Translations under genes and position numbers: made by a program
Notes under the pieces: model-generated
Seen by the model: only the letters and a program-made list of their open reading frames with translations
Databases searched by the model: none
Told to the model about the DNA's origin: nothing
In this document: in pieces, positions 1 to 9,074 of the stretch
Position numbering within the stretch: position 1 is the first letter of the stretch
Layout: each line of letters begins with the position of its first letter
Assembly: GCF_001544975.2 (NCBI RefSeq)
Contig: NZ_FCOG02000026.1
Location: 1 to 64,000, forward strand
Direction: 5' to 3'
Source of the DNA: Caballeronia arationis
Lineage (GTDB): Bacteria > Pseudomonadota > Gammaproteobacteria > Burkholderiales > Burkholderiaceae
Length of the DNA stretch: 64,000 nucleotides

Positions 1-1893
1 ACAGGCCATCGCGTGCTCGGCGCGGTCGCGGGTGGCGGCGTCGGCTTGCGCAAGCTTCGCGAGTGTCTTCGACAGATGCTTCGCTTGCTCGTCGCCCGGG
101 CCCGGATGCTCGTCGGCGGCGAGCGACAACTGGTTCGACAGGCGTTTGAGCGCCGCGACCCGCACCGCGTCCGTGACCGGCGCCGCGACCGGCTGGTTCA
201 GCGCGGGGAGCAACTGCGCGGCGGCCGCGCGGATCAGTTCGAGGTTCTTCGGCTGATCGTCGGGGATCAGCGAGTCGAGCGTCGTCACGCGGCCGACTTC
301 GGGCAGTTTCGCGAGTTTCTCGCCGATCGCCTTCGCGTCCGCGAGCGACGGCGCGAGCACGGCGACATCGTTGACCGACGCCTCGGGCGCGTCCTTCAGC
401 GCGAGCAGCGTCTCCATCGATTCGGTGTGCGGGTCCTTCAGATGCAGCGGATTGAAGTCGAAGCGCAGGTTCAGGAGCAGCGGCAGCGCGCCGATCACGA
501 CGATCAGCGTGCCGATCAGCACGGGTTTGCGATTGCGGTCGAGATATTCGTCGACGGGCGCGAGCGCCGGGAAGCCCGGCGCGCTCGGCTCGCCGGGCGG
601 CGCGAACACCTTCAGGAGCGCCGGCAGGAGCGTCATGTTGGTCACGAACGCGACGATCATCCCGACGCCCGCGATCAGCCCGAGTTCGGACACGCCGCGA
701 TAGGCGGTCGGCAGGAACGAGAAGAAGCTCGCGGCCGTGGCGGCAGCGGCGAGCGTCAGCGGCACGGCGACGTGCCGCGCGGTTTCGGCGAGCGCGACGT
801 CGAGCCGGCGGTGCCGGTGGCGTTCCTCGCGATAGCGCACGCCGAACTGGATGCCGAAATCGACGCCGAGGCCGACGAACAGCACCATGAATGCGACCGA
901 GATCATGTTGAGCGCGTGAACCATCAGCAGGCCGAGCGCGGCCGTGATCGCGAGCCCGACGAACACCGTAAGGAACACCGCGACGATCATTTTTCCCGAG
1001 CGCAGCGCGAGCCACAGGATCACCAGCACGACGATGAAGGTCGCCACGCCGTTCAGCACGGCGCCGTCCTTGACCGAAGCGAATTCCTCGTCGGCGAGCG
1101 GCTGGGCGCCCGTCAGCCGGACCGCCGCGCCGTATTTCTGCGCTAGGCCGAGCTCGTTCGCGGTGGCGCGGACGGCGTCGGAAGCGCCTGCGCCGGCTTC
1201 GAGCGCGTTGTAATCCAGCATCGGCTGCAAGGTGACGAATGCGTAGGCGAGCCTGCCTGAACCGGACGAATCCGCCGAATCCGCGAGATTGCGCCACGAG
1301 AACGCGGCCGGCTGGTTCGCCAGCACGCGGTCGAGCACGGTCGCGCTCTGGTTCAGCAGGTTCGACATCTGCCCGAGCGTCACCTGTCCCAGTTGCAGCG
1401 GCAGGTTCAGGCTCGTGTTGAGCGTCTGCGCGAGGCCGGTGAGCGACGGGTCGTGCGCCAGCGCATTGATGAGTGGCCGCGCCTGGGTGAGTTGCCCGGT
1501 GGTTTGTGCGACTTTGTCGGCCGACAGATAGAGCAGGCCGTTGTGCTCGAAGAAATCGCCGCCCGAAGGCTGCGATACCGACCTGAAGCGGTCCGGATGC
1601 TTCGCGAGCGCGCCGGCGAGTTCGTTCGCGGCGGCTTCGGCGAATTCAGGCGCCTCTGCCTCTACGACCACGAGCAGCGTCGAGCCGCGCTGCGGGAACG
1701 CCTGGTCGATCGCCTGGCTGCGCGCGGCCCACGCCGGCTCGGTTTCGATCAGCTGGCTGACGTCGGTGCTGATCCTGAAGTGATGGACGACGTAAATCGA
1801 GCTCAGCACGGCGAGGAGCAGCGATACGACGATGATCCACGCCGGCCGGCGAATGGAAATCGTGACGAGGCGGGTGAGGTGGGACGTCAGCAT
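1..1893 (-). CDS. hpnN: MMPL/RND-family hopanoid transporter HpnN, 3' end outside the window
   Basis: Inner-membrane RND-superfamily transporter thought to move hopanoids to the outer membrane. Translating the minus strand from the ATG at 1893 gives 631 uninterrupted codons up to base 1. There is a membrane segment at about residues 17-36, then a large periplasmic domain, then a block of hydrophobic helices (around [16 protein letters not shown] and [20 protein letters not shown]) typical of the MMPL core, then the start of the second periplasmic domain. HpnN proteins are usually about 850-880 residues, so roughly a quarter is missing beyond the left edge. It is divergent from the MlaC/HpnM-like gene, fitting a hopanoid-trafficking pair. 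The start has only a weak ribosome site. The family call is firm; the hopanoid assignment is supported by hpnH and hpnB nearby. Confidence 0.85.
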   Translation of the reverse strand, partial: MLTSHLTRLVTISIRRPAWIIVVSLLLAVLSSIYVVHHFRISTDVSQLIETEPAWAARSQAIDQAFPQRGSTLLVVVEAEAPEFAEAAANELAGALAKHPDRFRSVSQPSGGDFFEHNGLLYLSADKVAQTTGQLTQARPLINALAHDPSLTGLAQTLNTSLNLPLQLGQVTLGQMSNLLNQSATVLDRVLANQPAAFSWRNLADSADSSGSGRLAYAFVTLQPMLDYNALEAGAGASDAVRATANELGLAQKYGAAVRLTGAQPLADEEFASVKDGAVLNGVATFIVVLVILWLALRSGKMIVAVFLTVFVGLAITAALGLLMVHALNMISVAFMVLFVGLGVDFGIQFGVRYREERHRHRRLDVALAETARHVAVPLTLAAAATAASFFSFLPTAYRGVSELGLIAGVGMIVAFVTNMTLLPALLKVFAPPGEPSAPGFPALAPVDEYLDRNRKPVLIGTLIVVIGALPLLLNLRFDFNPLHLKDPHTESMETLLALKDAPEASVNDVAVLAPSLADAKAIGEKLAKLPEVGRVTTLDSLIPDDQPKNLELIRAAAAQLLPALNQPVAAPVTDAVRVAALKRLSNQLSLAADEHPGPGDEQAKHLSKTLAKLAQADAATRDRAEHAMAC

Positions 1894-2154
1894 GAAGACG
1901 GGTACCGTTGGTGCTACTTTTTAAGTGCGGGCTGTGCTGGGCAAAATCTGCGCGTTTCGAAATCCGCGCTCGCGCACAGCCGGGAACCGCGCAAGTATAC
2001 CGGGCGGGGCACGAAGCGCTCCGGTGAACTGTCGGCGCGCGGGCGAGTCGATATACTGGCTTGCAGCCGCGGCGCATTCCGGCTTGCCACAAGGCGCGCC
2101 GCGCTGAAAACCCAAGCCCACGCGTTCAACTTTCCAATATAGAGAACGGGTTCC

Positions 2155-2769
2155 ATGAAACGCTATCTGTCTATTTGCTTCGCTTTTCTTGCCGCCTCGC
2201 TGTTCCATTCGGGCGAGGCCTTCGCCCAGGCGAGCCCCGATTCGGTCGTGAAGACTGCCGTCGAAGGCACGGTCAACGCCATGAAGGCCGACCCGCAAGC
2301 CCGCGGCGGCGACATGGCGAAGATCACACAGCTCGTCGAGACGCGCTTCGTGCCCGCCACCGACTTCGAGCGCATGACGCGCATCGCCGTCGGCAAAGCC
2401 TGGAGCACCGCCACGCCCGAGCAGCAAAAGCAGCTCTACGAGCAGTTCCAGAAGCTCTTCGTGCGCACCTACGCTTCGTCGCTCGCGCAATTGCGCGACC
2501 AGGACGTCAAGTTCGTCTTCGACACCCCCAAGGTCGACGCGAACGCGAAGGACGTCGTCGTCGAATCCCACGTGATTTCCACGGGCGGCGACAATCCGGT
2601 GCGCTACCGCCTCGCCAAGGGCGCCCAGGGCTGGAAAATCTACGACATCGACATGATGGGCGCCTGGCTCGTCCAGGTCTACCAGCAGCAGTTCGCAGGC
2701 CAGTTGTCGAAAGGCGGCGTGGATGGCCTCATCAAGTTCCTGACGGAGCACAACGCGCGCTCCGAATAA
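2155..2769 (+). CDS. MlaC/Ttg2D-family periplasmic lipid-binding protein (HpnM-like)
   Basis: 204-residue secreted protein. Residues 1-25 form a signal peptide ending in AFAQA. The rest reads as the MlaC/Ttg2D fold: an N-terminal helical part with the family-typical stretch FVPATDFERMTRIAVGKAW, then a C-terminal half ending in a GWKIYDIDMMGAWLVQVYQQQF segment, which is diagnostic of MlaC-type proteins. Family members carry phospholipids between membranes, and the version encoded beside hopanoid genes is called HpnM. Divergence from hpnN (261-bp gap) makes the hopanoid-linked version more likely than the canonical Mla version; no mlaFEDB genes are adjacent. The ATG at 2155 follows AGAGAACGGG. 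It converges on the response-regulator gene with 13 bp between stops. Confidence 0.85.
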   Translation: MKRYLSICFAFLAASLFHSGEAFAQASPDSVVKTAVEGTVNAMKADPQARGGDMAKITQLVETRFVPATDFERMTRIAVGKAWSTATPEQQKQLYEQFQKLFVRTYASSLAQLRDQDVKFVFDTPKVDANAKDVVVESHVISTGGDNPVRYRLAKGAQGWKIYDIDMMGAWLVQVYQQQFAGQLSKGGVDGLIKFLTEHNARSE

Positions 2770-2782
2770 GCCGCGTTGGCGT

Positions 2783-3421
2783 TCAGGTCCGGCGGTGTTC
2801 CACCGCGAACTTGATCAGTTCGGCCTGACCGTCGATATCGAGCTTGCGCTTCAGGTTCAGCCGGTGCGTTTCCACCGTACGCACCGACAACCCATGCTGC
2901 TGCGCGATCTGCTTGCTCGACAAACCTTCGGCAAGGGCATCGAGAATATCGCGCTCGCGCGGCGTCAGACGCTCGAGCAGCGTCTCGGCCGACCGCGCCT
3001 GGATCATCCGCATCGCGAGGCTCGCGCTGAAAAACGTCTTGCCGGCCAACACGGCGTCGATCGCGTGGATGATTTCCGTCGCCGGCGAATCCTTCAGCAC
3101 GTAGCCGCTCGCGCCGGCCCGTACCGCCTGCGTCACGTATTCCGCGTTGTCGTGCATCGACAGCATCAGCACGCGAATCGCCGGAAAACGCTCGTGAAAA
3201 AGCGCCGCCAGTTCGATCCCGCTCATTCCCGCCATGCCGACGTCCATCAGCGCGAGATCGGGCGGATTGGTTTCGTCGGCGGCGAGCGCGAGCGCCTCGG
3301 CCGCGTTGCCCGCCTCGCCGATCACGGTGAGATGCGGCGCCGCCTCCAGCCGGGCGCGCAAGCCGTCGCGCACGAGCGGATGGTCGTCGATCAGCACGAG
3401 GCGCGCAGGATTAGTGGTCAT
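2783..3421 (-). CDS. NarL/LuxR-family response regulator
   Basis: 212 residues. The N-terminal receiver domain has the acidic pair D12/D13, the phospho-acceptor D60 in LALMDVGMAG and the conserved lysine in YVLKDS. The C-terminal LuxR-type helix-turn-helix (about 148-205) contains LTPRERDILDALAEGLSSKQIA and VETHRLNLKRKL. It is encoded downstream of the histidine kinase on the same strand with an 11-nt overlap, so the two are translationally coupled partners. Position next to divergent cstA suggests it controls that uptake gene, a job that LytTR-type BtsSR does for pyruvate uptake in E. coli; here the regulator is of a different class. The target is inferred from the neighbourhood and from the TACGTA repeats in the shared upstream region. 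Confidence 0.93.
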   Translation of the reverse strand: MTTNPARLVLIDDHPLVRDGLRARLEAAPHLTVIGEAGNAAEALALAADETNPPDLALMDVGMAGMSGIELAALFHERFPAIRVLMLSMHDNAEYVTQAVRAGASGYVLKDSPATEIIHAIDAVLAGKTFFSASLAMRMIQARSAETLLERLTPRERDILDALAEGLSSKQIAQQHGLSVRTVETHRLNLKRKLDIDGQAELIKFAVEHRRT

Positions 3422-4832
3422 CGGTCAATCCTTGCAATGTGGGGACGGCGAGCGGCAGCGGCACCCTGGCGGCGAGCACCGTGCGCCCGACCTGCGATGC
3501 AATCGAGAGCGTCGCGCCGAGCGCATCGAGCCGCTCGCGCATGTTGCGCAGGCCGACGCCGCTCTGCGGATCGACGAGCGCGGCATCGACGTCGAATCCT
3601 TCGCCATTGTCCGCGATCGTGAGCGTCACCGCGTCCGGCGTGAGGTCGAGCGTGAGCAGGGCGCGCGTCGCCCGCGCGTGCCGGACGATGTTCGTGAGCG
3701 CTTCCTGCGCGATGCGAAACAGCACCGTGTTGACCGCATCGGGCAGCGCGGGACGCGCGCTCACCGGCGCCCGCGTCACCGATTCGAAGCGCACGTCGAG
3801 CGTGCCCTGTTCCCCGAGTTCGCGGGCAAGCTGTTCGAGCGCGGCGGCGAGGCCGAGGTCGTCGAGCATCGCGGGACGGAGCGCGTGCGAGATCTGACGC
3901 ACCTCGCGCAGCGTGTCGGCGAGGCGGCCGAGGCTGGTCGAGAGCGCCGCTTCGGCGGCGGGCACGCGCGTTTCGCCGCGCTCGAAGCGCGCGAGCGCCG
4001 ACTCCAGCAGCAATTTCACCGACACCAGCATCTGGCTGATGCCGTCGTGCAGTTCGCGCGAAAGGCGCGCGCGTTCCTGTTCCTGCGAATCGACCACCTG
4101 CCGCGCGAGCCGCTTGAGCTTGACGTCGGCGCTGCGATGCTCGCTGATGTTGAGCACGGCGCCGCACACCGCGATCACTCCGAGCGCGGCCAGCGCGATC
4201 GCGCCGATCCACATCATGGTGCGCTCGATGTTCGCCGACGCGTGTTCGTCGATGCGCGCGAGGGTCGTCTCGACATCCTCCAGATAAATGCCCGTGCCGA
4301 TCATCCAGCCCCAGCGTTCGAGCGGCACGACATAGCCGAGCTTCGGCGCGAGCTTGCCCGTCGACGGCCGGCGCCACACGTAGCGCACGTAGCCGCCGCC
4401 GCGCGATGCTTCGGTGACGAGCTTCTGGATGGTGAGCGCGCCCGCCGGATCGCGCATTTCCCACAGATCGCGGCCGACGAGATCCGGCTGGCGCGGATGC
4501 ATCAGTGAAGTGCCGTGCATCGTGTAGGCGAAGAAATAGCCGTCGGCGCCGAAATCGAGTTGCTGCAGCGCGTCGAGGGCCTGTTTCTGGCGCCGTTCTT
4601 CTTCGGCGGGCGTGCCGACGGGCGCATCGTAGAACGGCGCGATTGCACTCTTCGCGATCTCCACGTAATGACGCAGTTCGATTTCCTTGCTCGACATATA
4701 CGCGGACTGCATCGTCGCGTGCTGCGACTGCGCGAGCGTTGTGGCCTGCTGGCGCACGCCGTACTGGATGCCGCCGATCGCAAGCGCGAACGGCACGATC
4801 GCGAGCAGAAAGATCTTGGCTTTGAGATTCAT
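3411..4832 (-). CDS. Cache-domain sensor histidine kinase (HisKA_3 type)
   Basis: 473 residues. A membrane segment at about 7-25 is followed by a periplasmic single-Cache domain (about 30-200) with the typical DGYFFAYTMHGTSLMHP and WGWMIGTGIYLEDV motifs. A second membrane segment lies at about 207-229. The HisKA_3 dimerisation domain has phospho-acceptor H262 in RELHDGISQ, followed by a HATPase domain with IAQEALTNIVRHA and the glycine-rich NGEGFD and GVGLRNMRERL motifs. Such Cache domains usually bind small carboxylates or amino acids outside the cell. Paired with the overlapping NarL-type regulator and divergent from cstA, it probably senses pyruvate or a related carboxylate; the ligand is an inference. 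Confidence 0.93.
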   Translation of the reverse strand: MNLKAKIFLLAIVPFALAIGGIQYGVRQQATTLAQSQHATMQSAYMSSKEIELRHYVEIAKSAIAPFYDAPVGTPAEEERRQKQALDALQQLDFGADGYFFAYTMHGTSLMHPRQPDLVGRDLWEMRDPAGALTIQKLVTEASRGGGYVRYVWRRPSTGKLAPKLGYVVPLERWGWMIGTGIYLEDVETTLARIDEHASANIERTMMWIGAIALAALGVIAVCGAVLNISEHRSADVKLKRLARQVVDSQEQERARLSRELHDGISQMLVSVKLLLESALARFERGETRVPAAEAALSTSLGRLADTLREVRQISHALRPAMLDDLGLAAALEQLARELGEQGTLDVRFESVTRAPVSARPALPDAVNTVLFRIAQEALTNIVRHARATRALLTLDLTPDAVTLTIADNGEGFDVDAALVDPQSGVGLRNMRERLDALGATLSIASQVGRTVLAARVPLPLAVPTLQGLTDDH

Positions 4833-4866
4833 GTCGAGCTTGATGGACGGTGCATCCCGTCTCCCC

Positions 4867-4898
4867 TACGTAATTTTACGTAGTTCGCTTACGTAGTT
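4867..4898. promoter_or_regulatory. Triple TACGTA array between the two-component genes and cstA
   Basis: Three copies of the palindrome TACGTA start at 4867, 4877 and 4890. The second and third lie in a 10-bp direct repeat TTACGTAGTT with a 13-bp period. The array is in the 186-bp divergent region, 35-63 bp upstream of the kinase start and about 120-150 bp upstream of cstA. Short palindromes with helical spacing are typical targets of NarL/LuxR-type regulators, so binding by the adjacent response regulator is likely but unproven. Confidence 0.55.
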
Positions 4899-5018
4899 GT
4901 CCGCTTGTAAGGGCTGCGGCGAAGGCGAATACTACACGCCCATGGCGCCATTGGCGCAATACGTCCGCTTTGTCAATCGGATACGGCGGGAACTTCAAAC
5001 TAAAAGACAGGAGACACC

Positions 5019-7109
5019 ATGAATCGGGCTTCCGGATTCCTGGTCTGGATTGCGATCGCGCTACTTGGCGCGTTCTCTTTCGGCACCATTGCACTCGCGC
5101 ATGGAGAGCGCATCAGCGCGCTCTGGGTCGTAATCGCCGCGGTCTGCGTGTATCTCATCGCCTACCGTTTCTATTCGCGCTTCATCGCAAGCAAGGTGTT
5201 GCAACTCGACGGTCTGCGCATGACGCCGGCCGTGCGCCACAACGACGGTCTCGACTACGTTCCGACCAATAAATACGTGCTGTTCGGCCACCACTTCGCG
5301 GCGATTGCCGGCGCGGGTCCGCTCGTCGGTCCGGTGCTTGCCGCGCAGATGGGCTACACGCCCGGCATGCTCTGGATTCTCGCGGGCGTCGTATTCGCGG
5401 GCGCGGTGCAGGATTTCGTCGTGCTCTTCATCTCGACGCGTCGCGACGGCCGTTCGCTGGGCGACCTCGTCAAGATGGAACTGGGCCTCGTGCCCGGCGT
5501 GATCGCGCTGTTCGGGGCGTTCCTCATCATGGTGATCATTCTCGCGGTGCTCGCGCTGATCGTCGTGAAGGCGCTGACGGGCTCGCCGTGGGGCACGTTC
5601 ACGGTGGCCGCGACGATTCCGGTAGCGATCTTCATGGGCATCTACACGCGCTATATCCGGCCGGGCCGGATCGGCGAGGTGTCGATCATCGGCTTCTTCG
5701 GCCTGATGTTCGCGATCGTGTACGGCCAGCACGTGGCGGAATCGGCGACGCTCGCGCCGTTCTTCACGTTCACCGGCACGCAGCTGACGTGGATCCTGAT
5801 CGGCTACGGCTTCGTCGCTTCGGTGCTGCCGGTGTGGCTGCTGCTCGCGCCGCGCGATTACCTTTCGACGTTCCTCAAGATCGGCACGATTCTCGGCCTC
5901 GCGATCGGCATCCTGATCGTTGCGCCGGAACTGAAGATGCCGCAGTTCACGAAGTTCGTCGACGGCACCGGCCCGGTCTGGTCGGGCAGCCTGTTCCCGT
6001 TCCTCTTCATCACGATCGCGTGCGGCGCGGTGTCGGGCTTCCACGCGCTGATCTCGTCGGGCACGACGCCCAAGCTGATCGACAACGAAAGCAACATGCG
6101 CTTCATCGGCTACGGCGCGATGCTGATGGAATCGTTCGTCGCGATCATGGCGCTGGTCGCCGCGTCGGTGATCGAGCCGGGCATCTACTTCGCGATGAAC
6201 AGCCCGGCGGCCGTGCTCGGCACGACGCCCGAAGCAGTCGCGCAGACGGTGACGGGCTGGGGCTTCATGCTCACGCCCGACATGCTGACGTCCACGGCGA
6301 AGGCGGTCGGCGAGACGACGATCGTCGCGCGTGCGGGCGGCGCGCCGACGCTGGCGGTCGGCATGGCGCAGATCCTGCATCAGGTGATCGGCGGCCCGGC
6401 GATGATGGCGTTCTGGTACCACTTCGCGATTCTGTTCGAGGCGCTCTTCATCCTGACGGCGGTCGATGCCGGCACGCGCGCGGGCCGCTTCATGCTGCAG
6501 GACCTGCTCGGCACGTTCAACCCGGCGCTGCGCCGCACGGAATCGCTCCCGGCGAACCTGATCGCCACCGGCCTGTGCGTCGCGGCCTGGGGCTACTTCC
6601 TGTATCAGGGCGTGATCGATCCGCTCGGCGGCATCAATACGCTGTGGCCGCTCTTTGGCATCTCGAACCAGATGCTCGCGGGCATTGCGCTGACGCTCGG
6701 AACGGTCGTGCTGTTCAAGATGAAGCGCGAGCGTTTCGCGTGGGTGACGGTCGTGCCGACAGTGTGGCTTCTCATCTGCACGATGACGGCCGGCTGGCAG
6801 AAGATTTTCGACGCAAACCCGAAGGTCGGTTTCCTCGCGCATGCGTCGAAGCTGAACGAGGCGTTCGATGCGGGCAAGATCGTCGCGCCGGCGAAATCGC
6901 TGGATGAGATGAAACGGATCATCTTCAACGATTACATCGACGCCGCGCTGGCCGGGCTGTTCATTTTCGTGGTGGTGGCCATCGTGGTGTATGGTGTGAT
7001 GGCCGTGATGCGCGCGCGTCGCGAAACGCGTCCGACCGTGCGCGAAACGCCGTTCGAAGCAATGCCCGGCGGCACGCCGACGGGCGCCGCGATCCGTTCG
7101 GGACACTGA
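5019..7109 (+). CDS. cstA: CstA-family pyruvate/peptide transporter
   Basis: 696-residue polytopic membrane protein of the CstA family (about 690-720 residues in relatives). The conserved N-terminal portion includes [30 protein letters not shown], the family signature, followed by many hydrophobic helices and a final helix near 645-670. E. coli CstA and BtsT (YjiY) are pyruvate/H+ symporters, with older work implicating CstA in peptide use. The start follows a strong AGGAGACACC site. It is divergent from the Cache kinase pair and followed by a ybdD-type small gene, the same order as cstA-ybdD in E. coli. Expression is probably induced by the two-component system. Confidence 0.95.
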   Translation: MNRASGFLVWIAIALLGAFSFGTIALAHGERISALWVVIAAVCVYLIAYRFYSRFIASKVLQLDGLRMTPAVRHNDGLDYVPTNKYVLFGHHFAAIAGAGPLVGPVLAAQMGYTPGMLWILAGVVFAGAVQDFVVLFISTRRDGRSLGDLVKMELGLVPGVIALFGAFLIMVIILAVLALIVVKALTGSPWGTFTVAATIPVAIFMGIYTRYIRPGRIGEVSIIGFFGLMFAIVYGQHVAESATLAPFFTFTGTQLTWILIGYGFVASVLPVWLLLAPRDYLSTFLKIGTILGLAIGILIVAPELKMPQFTKFVDGTGPVWSGSLFPFLFITIACGAVSGFHALISSGTTPKLIDNESNMRFIGYGAMLMESFVAIMALVAASVIEPGIYFAMNSPAAVLGTTPEAVAQTVTGWGFMLTPDMLTSTAKAVGETTIVARAGGAPTLAVGMAQILHQVIGGPAMMAFWYHFAILFEALFILTAVDAGTRAGRFMLQDLLGTFNPALRRTESLPANLIATGLCVAAWGYFLYQGVIDPLGGINTLWPLFGISNQMLAGIALTLGTVVLFKMKRERFAWVTVVPTVWLLICTMTAGWQKIFDANPKVGFLAHASKLNEAFDAGKIVAPAKSLDEMKRIIFNDYIDAALAGLFIFVVVAIVVYGVMAVMRARRETRPTVRETPFEAMPGGTPTGAAIRSGH

Positions 7110-7173
7110 GATTCGAAAGCAACCAGTTGCATGGGCCGGAGTAAGCGCTAACTTTGGCCGACAGGAGAAAGCC

Positions 7174-7368
7174 ATGTTCACCGATCTTCGACAGGCAGGG
7201 CGGTATCTCGGGCAGGCGATGCGTCTGATGGTAGGCTTGCCCGATTACGACAACTACGTCTCGCACATGCAGGCGACACATCCGGATCGGCCCGTGATGA
7301 CCTATGAGGAATTTTTCCGCGAGAGGCAGGAAGCGCGGTATGGGTCGGGGGCGGGGAAGTGCTGCTGA
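7174..7368 (+). CDS. ybdD: YbdD/YjiX-family small protein
   Basis: 64 residues. The sequence pattern ([20 protein letters not shown], then H[25 protein letters not shown]) matches the YbdD/YjiX family almost along its whole length; relatives are 65-70 residues and always sit directly behind cstA or btsT. It is probably an accessory factor of the transporter, biochemical role undefined. It lies 64 bp after cstA with its own GACAGGAGAAAGCC ribosome site and a strong terminator follows. The last two residues are cysteines. Confidence 0.92.
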   Translation: MFTDLRQAGRYLGQAMRLMVGLPDYDNYVSHMQATHPDRPVMTYEEFFRERQEARYGSGAGKCC

Positions 7369-7394
7369 GGCAGTAGTTTTCTGCGTTGGAAATG

Positions 7395-7430
7395 AAAAAG
7401 CGCGACGGCGGAAGCCGTCGCGCTTTTTTT
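7395..7430. terminator. Bidirectional intrinsic terminator after cstA-ybdD
   Basis: A perfect 10-bp GC-rich stem (7400-7409 with 7414-7423) with loop GGAA is flanked by AAAAA on the left and seven T on the right. It can end transcription from ybdD rightwards and from the small convergent gene leftwards. Confidence 0.9.
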
Positions 7431-7464
7431 ATGCTGCGAGCGAAGCGGGCAAGCTGGAAGCGCC

Positions 7465-7716
7465 TCAAACCTCCGACACCAGCACCACCGCCTTCGCCGA
7501 CACACTCTTCGCCGACCTGAGCGCCTTGTCGCGCACGGCGGTCATGTCTTCGACCTCGCTCGAATACCGATAGCTCGCCGGCAGCAGCCGGAAATCGCCG
7601 CCCACCTGCGCGGCCTTCGTCTCGCTGAATCCGAGCTTGCGCAGCGTCCTGCCGAGCAGCGAGTAATCGTCGAGATCGGCCTTGCCGAGGTTGATCAGTA
7701 TGTTGAATTGAGCCAT
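7465..7716 (-). CDS. Small hypothetical protein, 83 residues
   Basis: Unrecognised small soluble protein beginning MAQFNILINLGKADLDDYSL and ending in KAVVLVSEV. The pattern is beta-strand, helix (LLGRTLRKLGFSETK), strand with LLPASYRYSS, then a helix with a conserved-looking AVRDKALRSA, and a last strand. This suggests a compact ferredoxin-like alpha/beta fold and is faintly reminiscent of DUF2622 (YdiZ-like) proteins, but I cannot confirm that. The ATG at 7716 is preferred over a longer upstream start at 7863 because GGAAAG lies at the right distance before it. No signal peptide or membrane helix. It shares the terminator at 7395-7430. Function unknown. Confidence 0.7.
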   Translation of the reverse strand: MAQFNILINLGKADLDDYSLLGRTLRKLGFSETKAAQVGGDFRLLPASYRYSSEVEDMTAVRDKALRSAKSVSAKAVVLVSEV

Positions 7717-7832
7717 GACTTTCCGTGCATCCTGTCGCAGAGCCGCGAATCGTACATCGGTCGGCGCCTGACGCCCGGACGCATCGACAAAAAGCATCAA
7801 AACGAAAGCGTCGCATCGTCGATCCGCGACGC

Positions 7833-7883
7833 CAAAACAAACGGGCAGATGAAGCCGCCGCAAAAGGCGACTTCATCTGCCCG
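7833..7883 (-). terminator. Terminator of the ispH-hpnH operon
   Basis: Long inverted repeat: CGGGCAGATGAAG at 7842-7854 pairs with 7871-7883, the stem continuing inward with one mismatch to a GCAAAA loop. Read on the minus strand it is followed by TTTGTTTT (7834-7841). It begins 25 bp downstream of the hpnH stop. Confidence 0.8.
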
Positions 7884-7908
7884 CGATCTCATCGCATCGT
7901 GACGAAGC

Positions 7909-9063
7909 TCAGTGCGCCGCCGCCGTCTGCTTTGCGCCCTTGTTCTTGCCCGCGCGGCCGATCTCTTCCAGCTTGATCTCGACGTGCTTCGAGAACACGT
8001 ATTCCGCCGGACGCTGCTTGTCGATCGGCAGTTCCTTTGCGTACGCGCCTTCCGTGCGCGGTCCGCGCAGCGACACGCCGAGCGCCTTCAGCGGATGCGC
8101 CACGGTATCCATCACCGCCGTCGCTTCGAAACCGCTGTGCACCATGCAGTCCGCGCACTTCTCGTAGTTGCCCGTGCCGTACTTTTCCCACTCGGTCGTT
8201 TCCATCAGTTCCTTGAAGGTCTTGGCATACCCTTCGCCGAGCAGATAGCACGGACGCTGCCAGCCGAACACCGTGCGCGCCGGGTTGCCCCAGGGCGTGC
8301 ACTGATACGTCTGGTTGCCCGCGAGGAAGTCGAGGAACATGCCCGACTGGCTGAACGACCAGTTCTTGCCGTTGTTGCCGCGCTTGAAGATTTCGCGGAA
8401 GAGCGTCTTCGTCTTGTCGCGGTTCAGGAAGTGCTGCTGGTCCGGCGCGCGCTCGTACGCGTAGCCCGGCGACACCGTGATGCCGTCGACGCCCATCGGC
8501 CCGAGCGTATCGAAGAACGCGGCCACGCGTTCCGGATTCGCATCGTTGAAGAGCGTGCAGTTGATGTTCACGCGAAAGCCGCGGCGCTTCGCTTCCTTGA
8601 TCGCGTTGACGGCCTTGTCGTACACGCCGTCCTGCGAGACCGAATGGTCGTGCGTCTGCCTGTCGCCGTCGAGGTGGACCGACCAGACGAAGTACGGGCT
8701 GGGCTCGTAGTCGTCCATCTTCTTTTCCATCAGAAGCGCGTTCGTGCAGAGATACACGAACTTCTTGCGCGCGATGATGCCCTTCACGACCTGCGGCATT
8801 TCCTTGTGCAGGAGCGGTTCGCCGCCCGCGATCGACACGACCGGCGCGCCGCATTCATCGACGGCGCCGAGGCATTCTTCCAGCGACAGACGCTGATTCA
8901 GGATCGGGTCCGGATAGTCGATCTTGCCGCAGCCGTTGCAGGCGAGATTGCAGCGGAACAGCGGTTCGAGCATCAGCGCGAGCGGATAACGCTTGTTGCG
9001 CATGAAATGCTGGCGCGCGATGTACGCGCCAACCCGGACTTTCTGCAGCATCGGAATAGACAA
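7909..9063 (-). CDS. hpnH: HpnH, hopanoid radical SAM protein (adenosylhopane synthase)
   Basis: 384-residue radical SAM enzyme. In other bacteria HpnH joins the 5'-deoxyadenosyl group of SAM to diploptene, giving adenosylhopane, the first step of extended hopanoid side chains. The [4Fe-4S] ligands are C38, C42 and C45 in FRCNLACNGCGKIDYPDP (CX3CX2C), and the SAM-binding GGEP motif follows in VVSIAGGEPLLHKEM. Further cysteine motifs (WQRPCYLLGEGY, EKCADCMVHSGFEA) are typical of HpnH. It lies 11 bp downstream of ispH on the same strand, so they are an operon. A terminator follows. Length and motifs match the family throughout. Confidence 0.96.
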   Translation of the reverse strand: MSIPMLQKVRVGAYIARQHFMRNKRYPLALMLEPLFRCNLACNGCGKIDYPDPILNQRLSLEECLGAVDECGAPVVSIAGGEPLLHKEMPQVVKGIIARKKFVYLCTNALLMEKKMDDYEPSPYFVWSVHLDGDRQTHDHSVSQDGVYDKAVNAIKEAKRRGFRVNINCTLFNDANPERVAAFFDTLGPMGVDGITVSPGYAYERAPDQQHFLNRDKTKTLFREIFKRGNNGKNWSFSQSGMFLDFLAGNQTYQCTPWGNPARTVFGWQRPCYLLGEGYAKTFKELMETTEWEKYGTGNYEKCADCMVHSGFEATAVMDTVAHPLKALGVSLRGPRTEGAYAKELPIDKQRPAEYVFSKHVEIKLEEIGRAGKNKGAKQTAAAH

Positions 9064-9074
9064 TTGGGTGCTCC

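Noticed and set aside
13-1146. Long plus-strand open frame of 377 codons
   Set aside because: It is antisense to the clearly conserved hpnN reading frame; its Arg/Glu/His-rich composition is typical of high-GC shadow frames.
5061-7181. 706-codon minus-strand open frame
   Set aside because: Antisense to cstA, with no recognisable domain and extreme Arg/Asp/His content; a codon-bias artefact.
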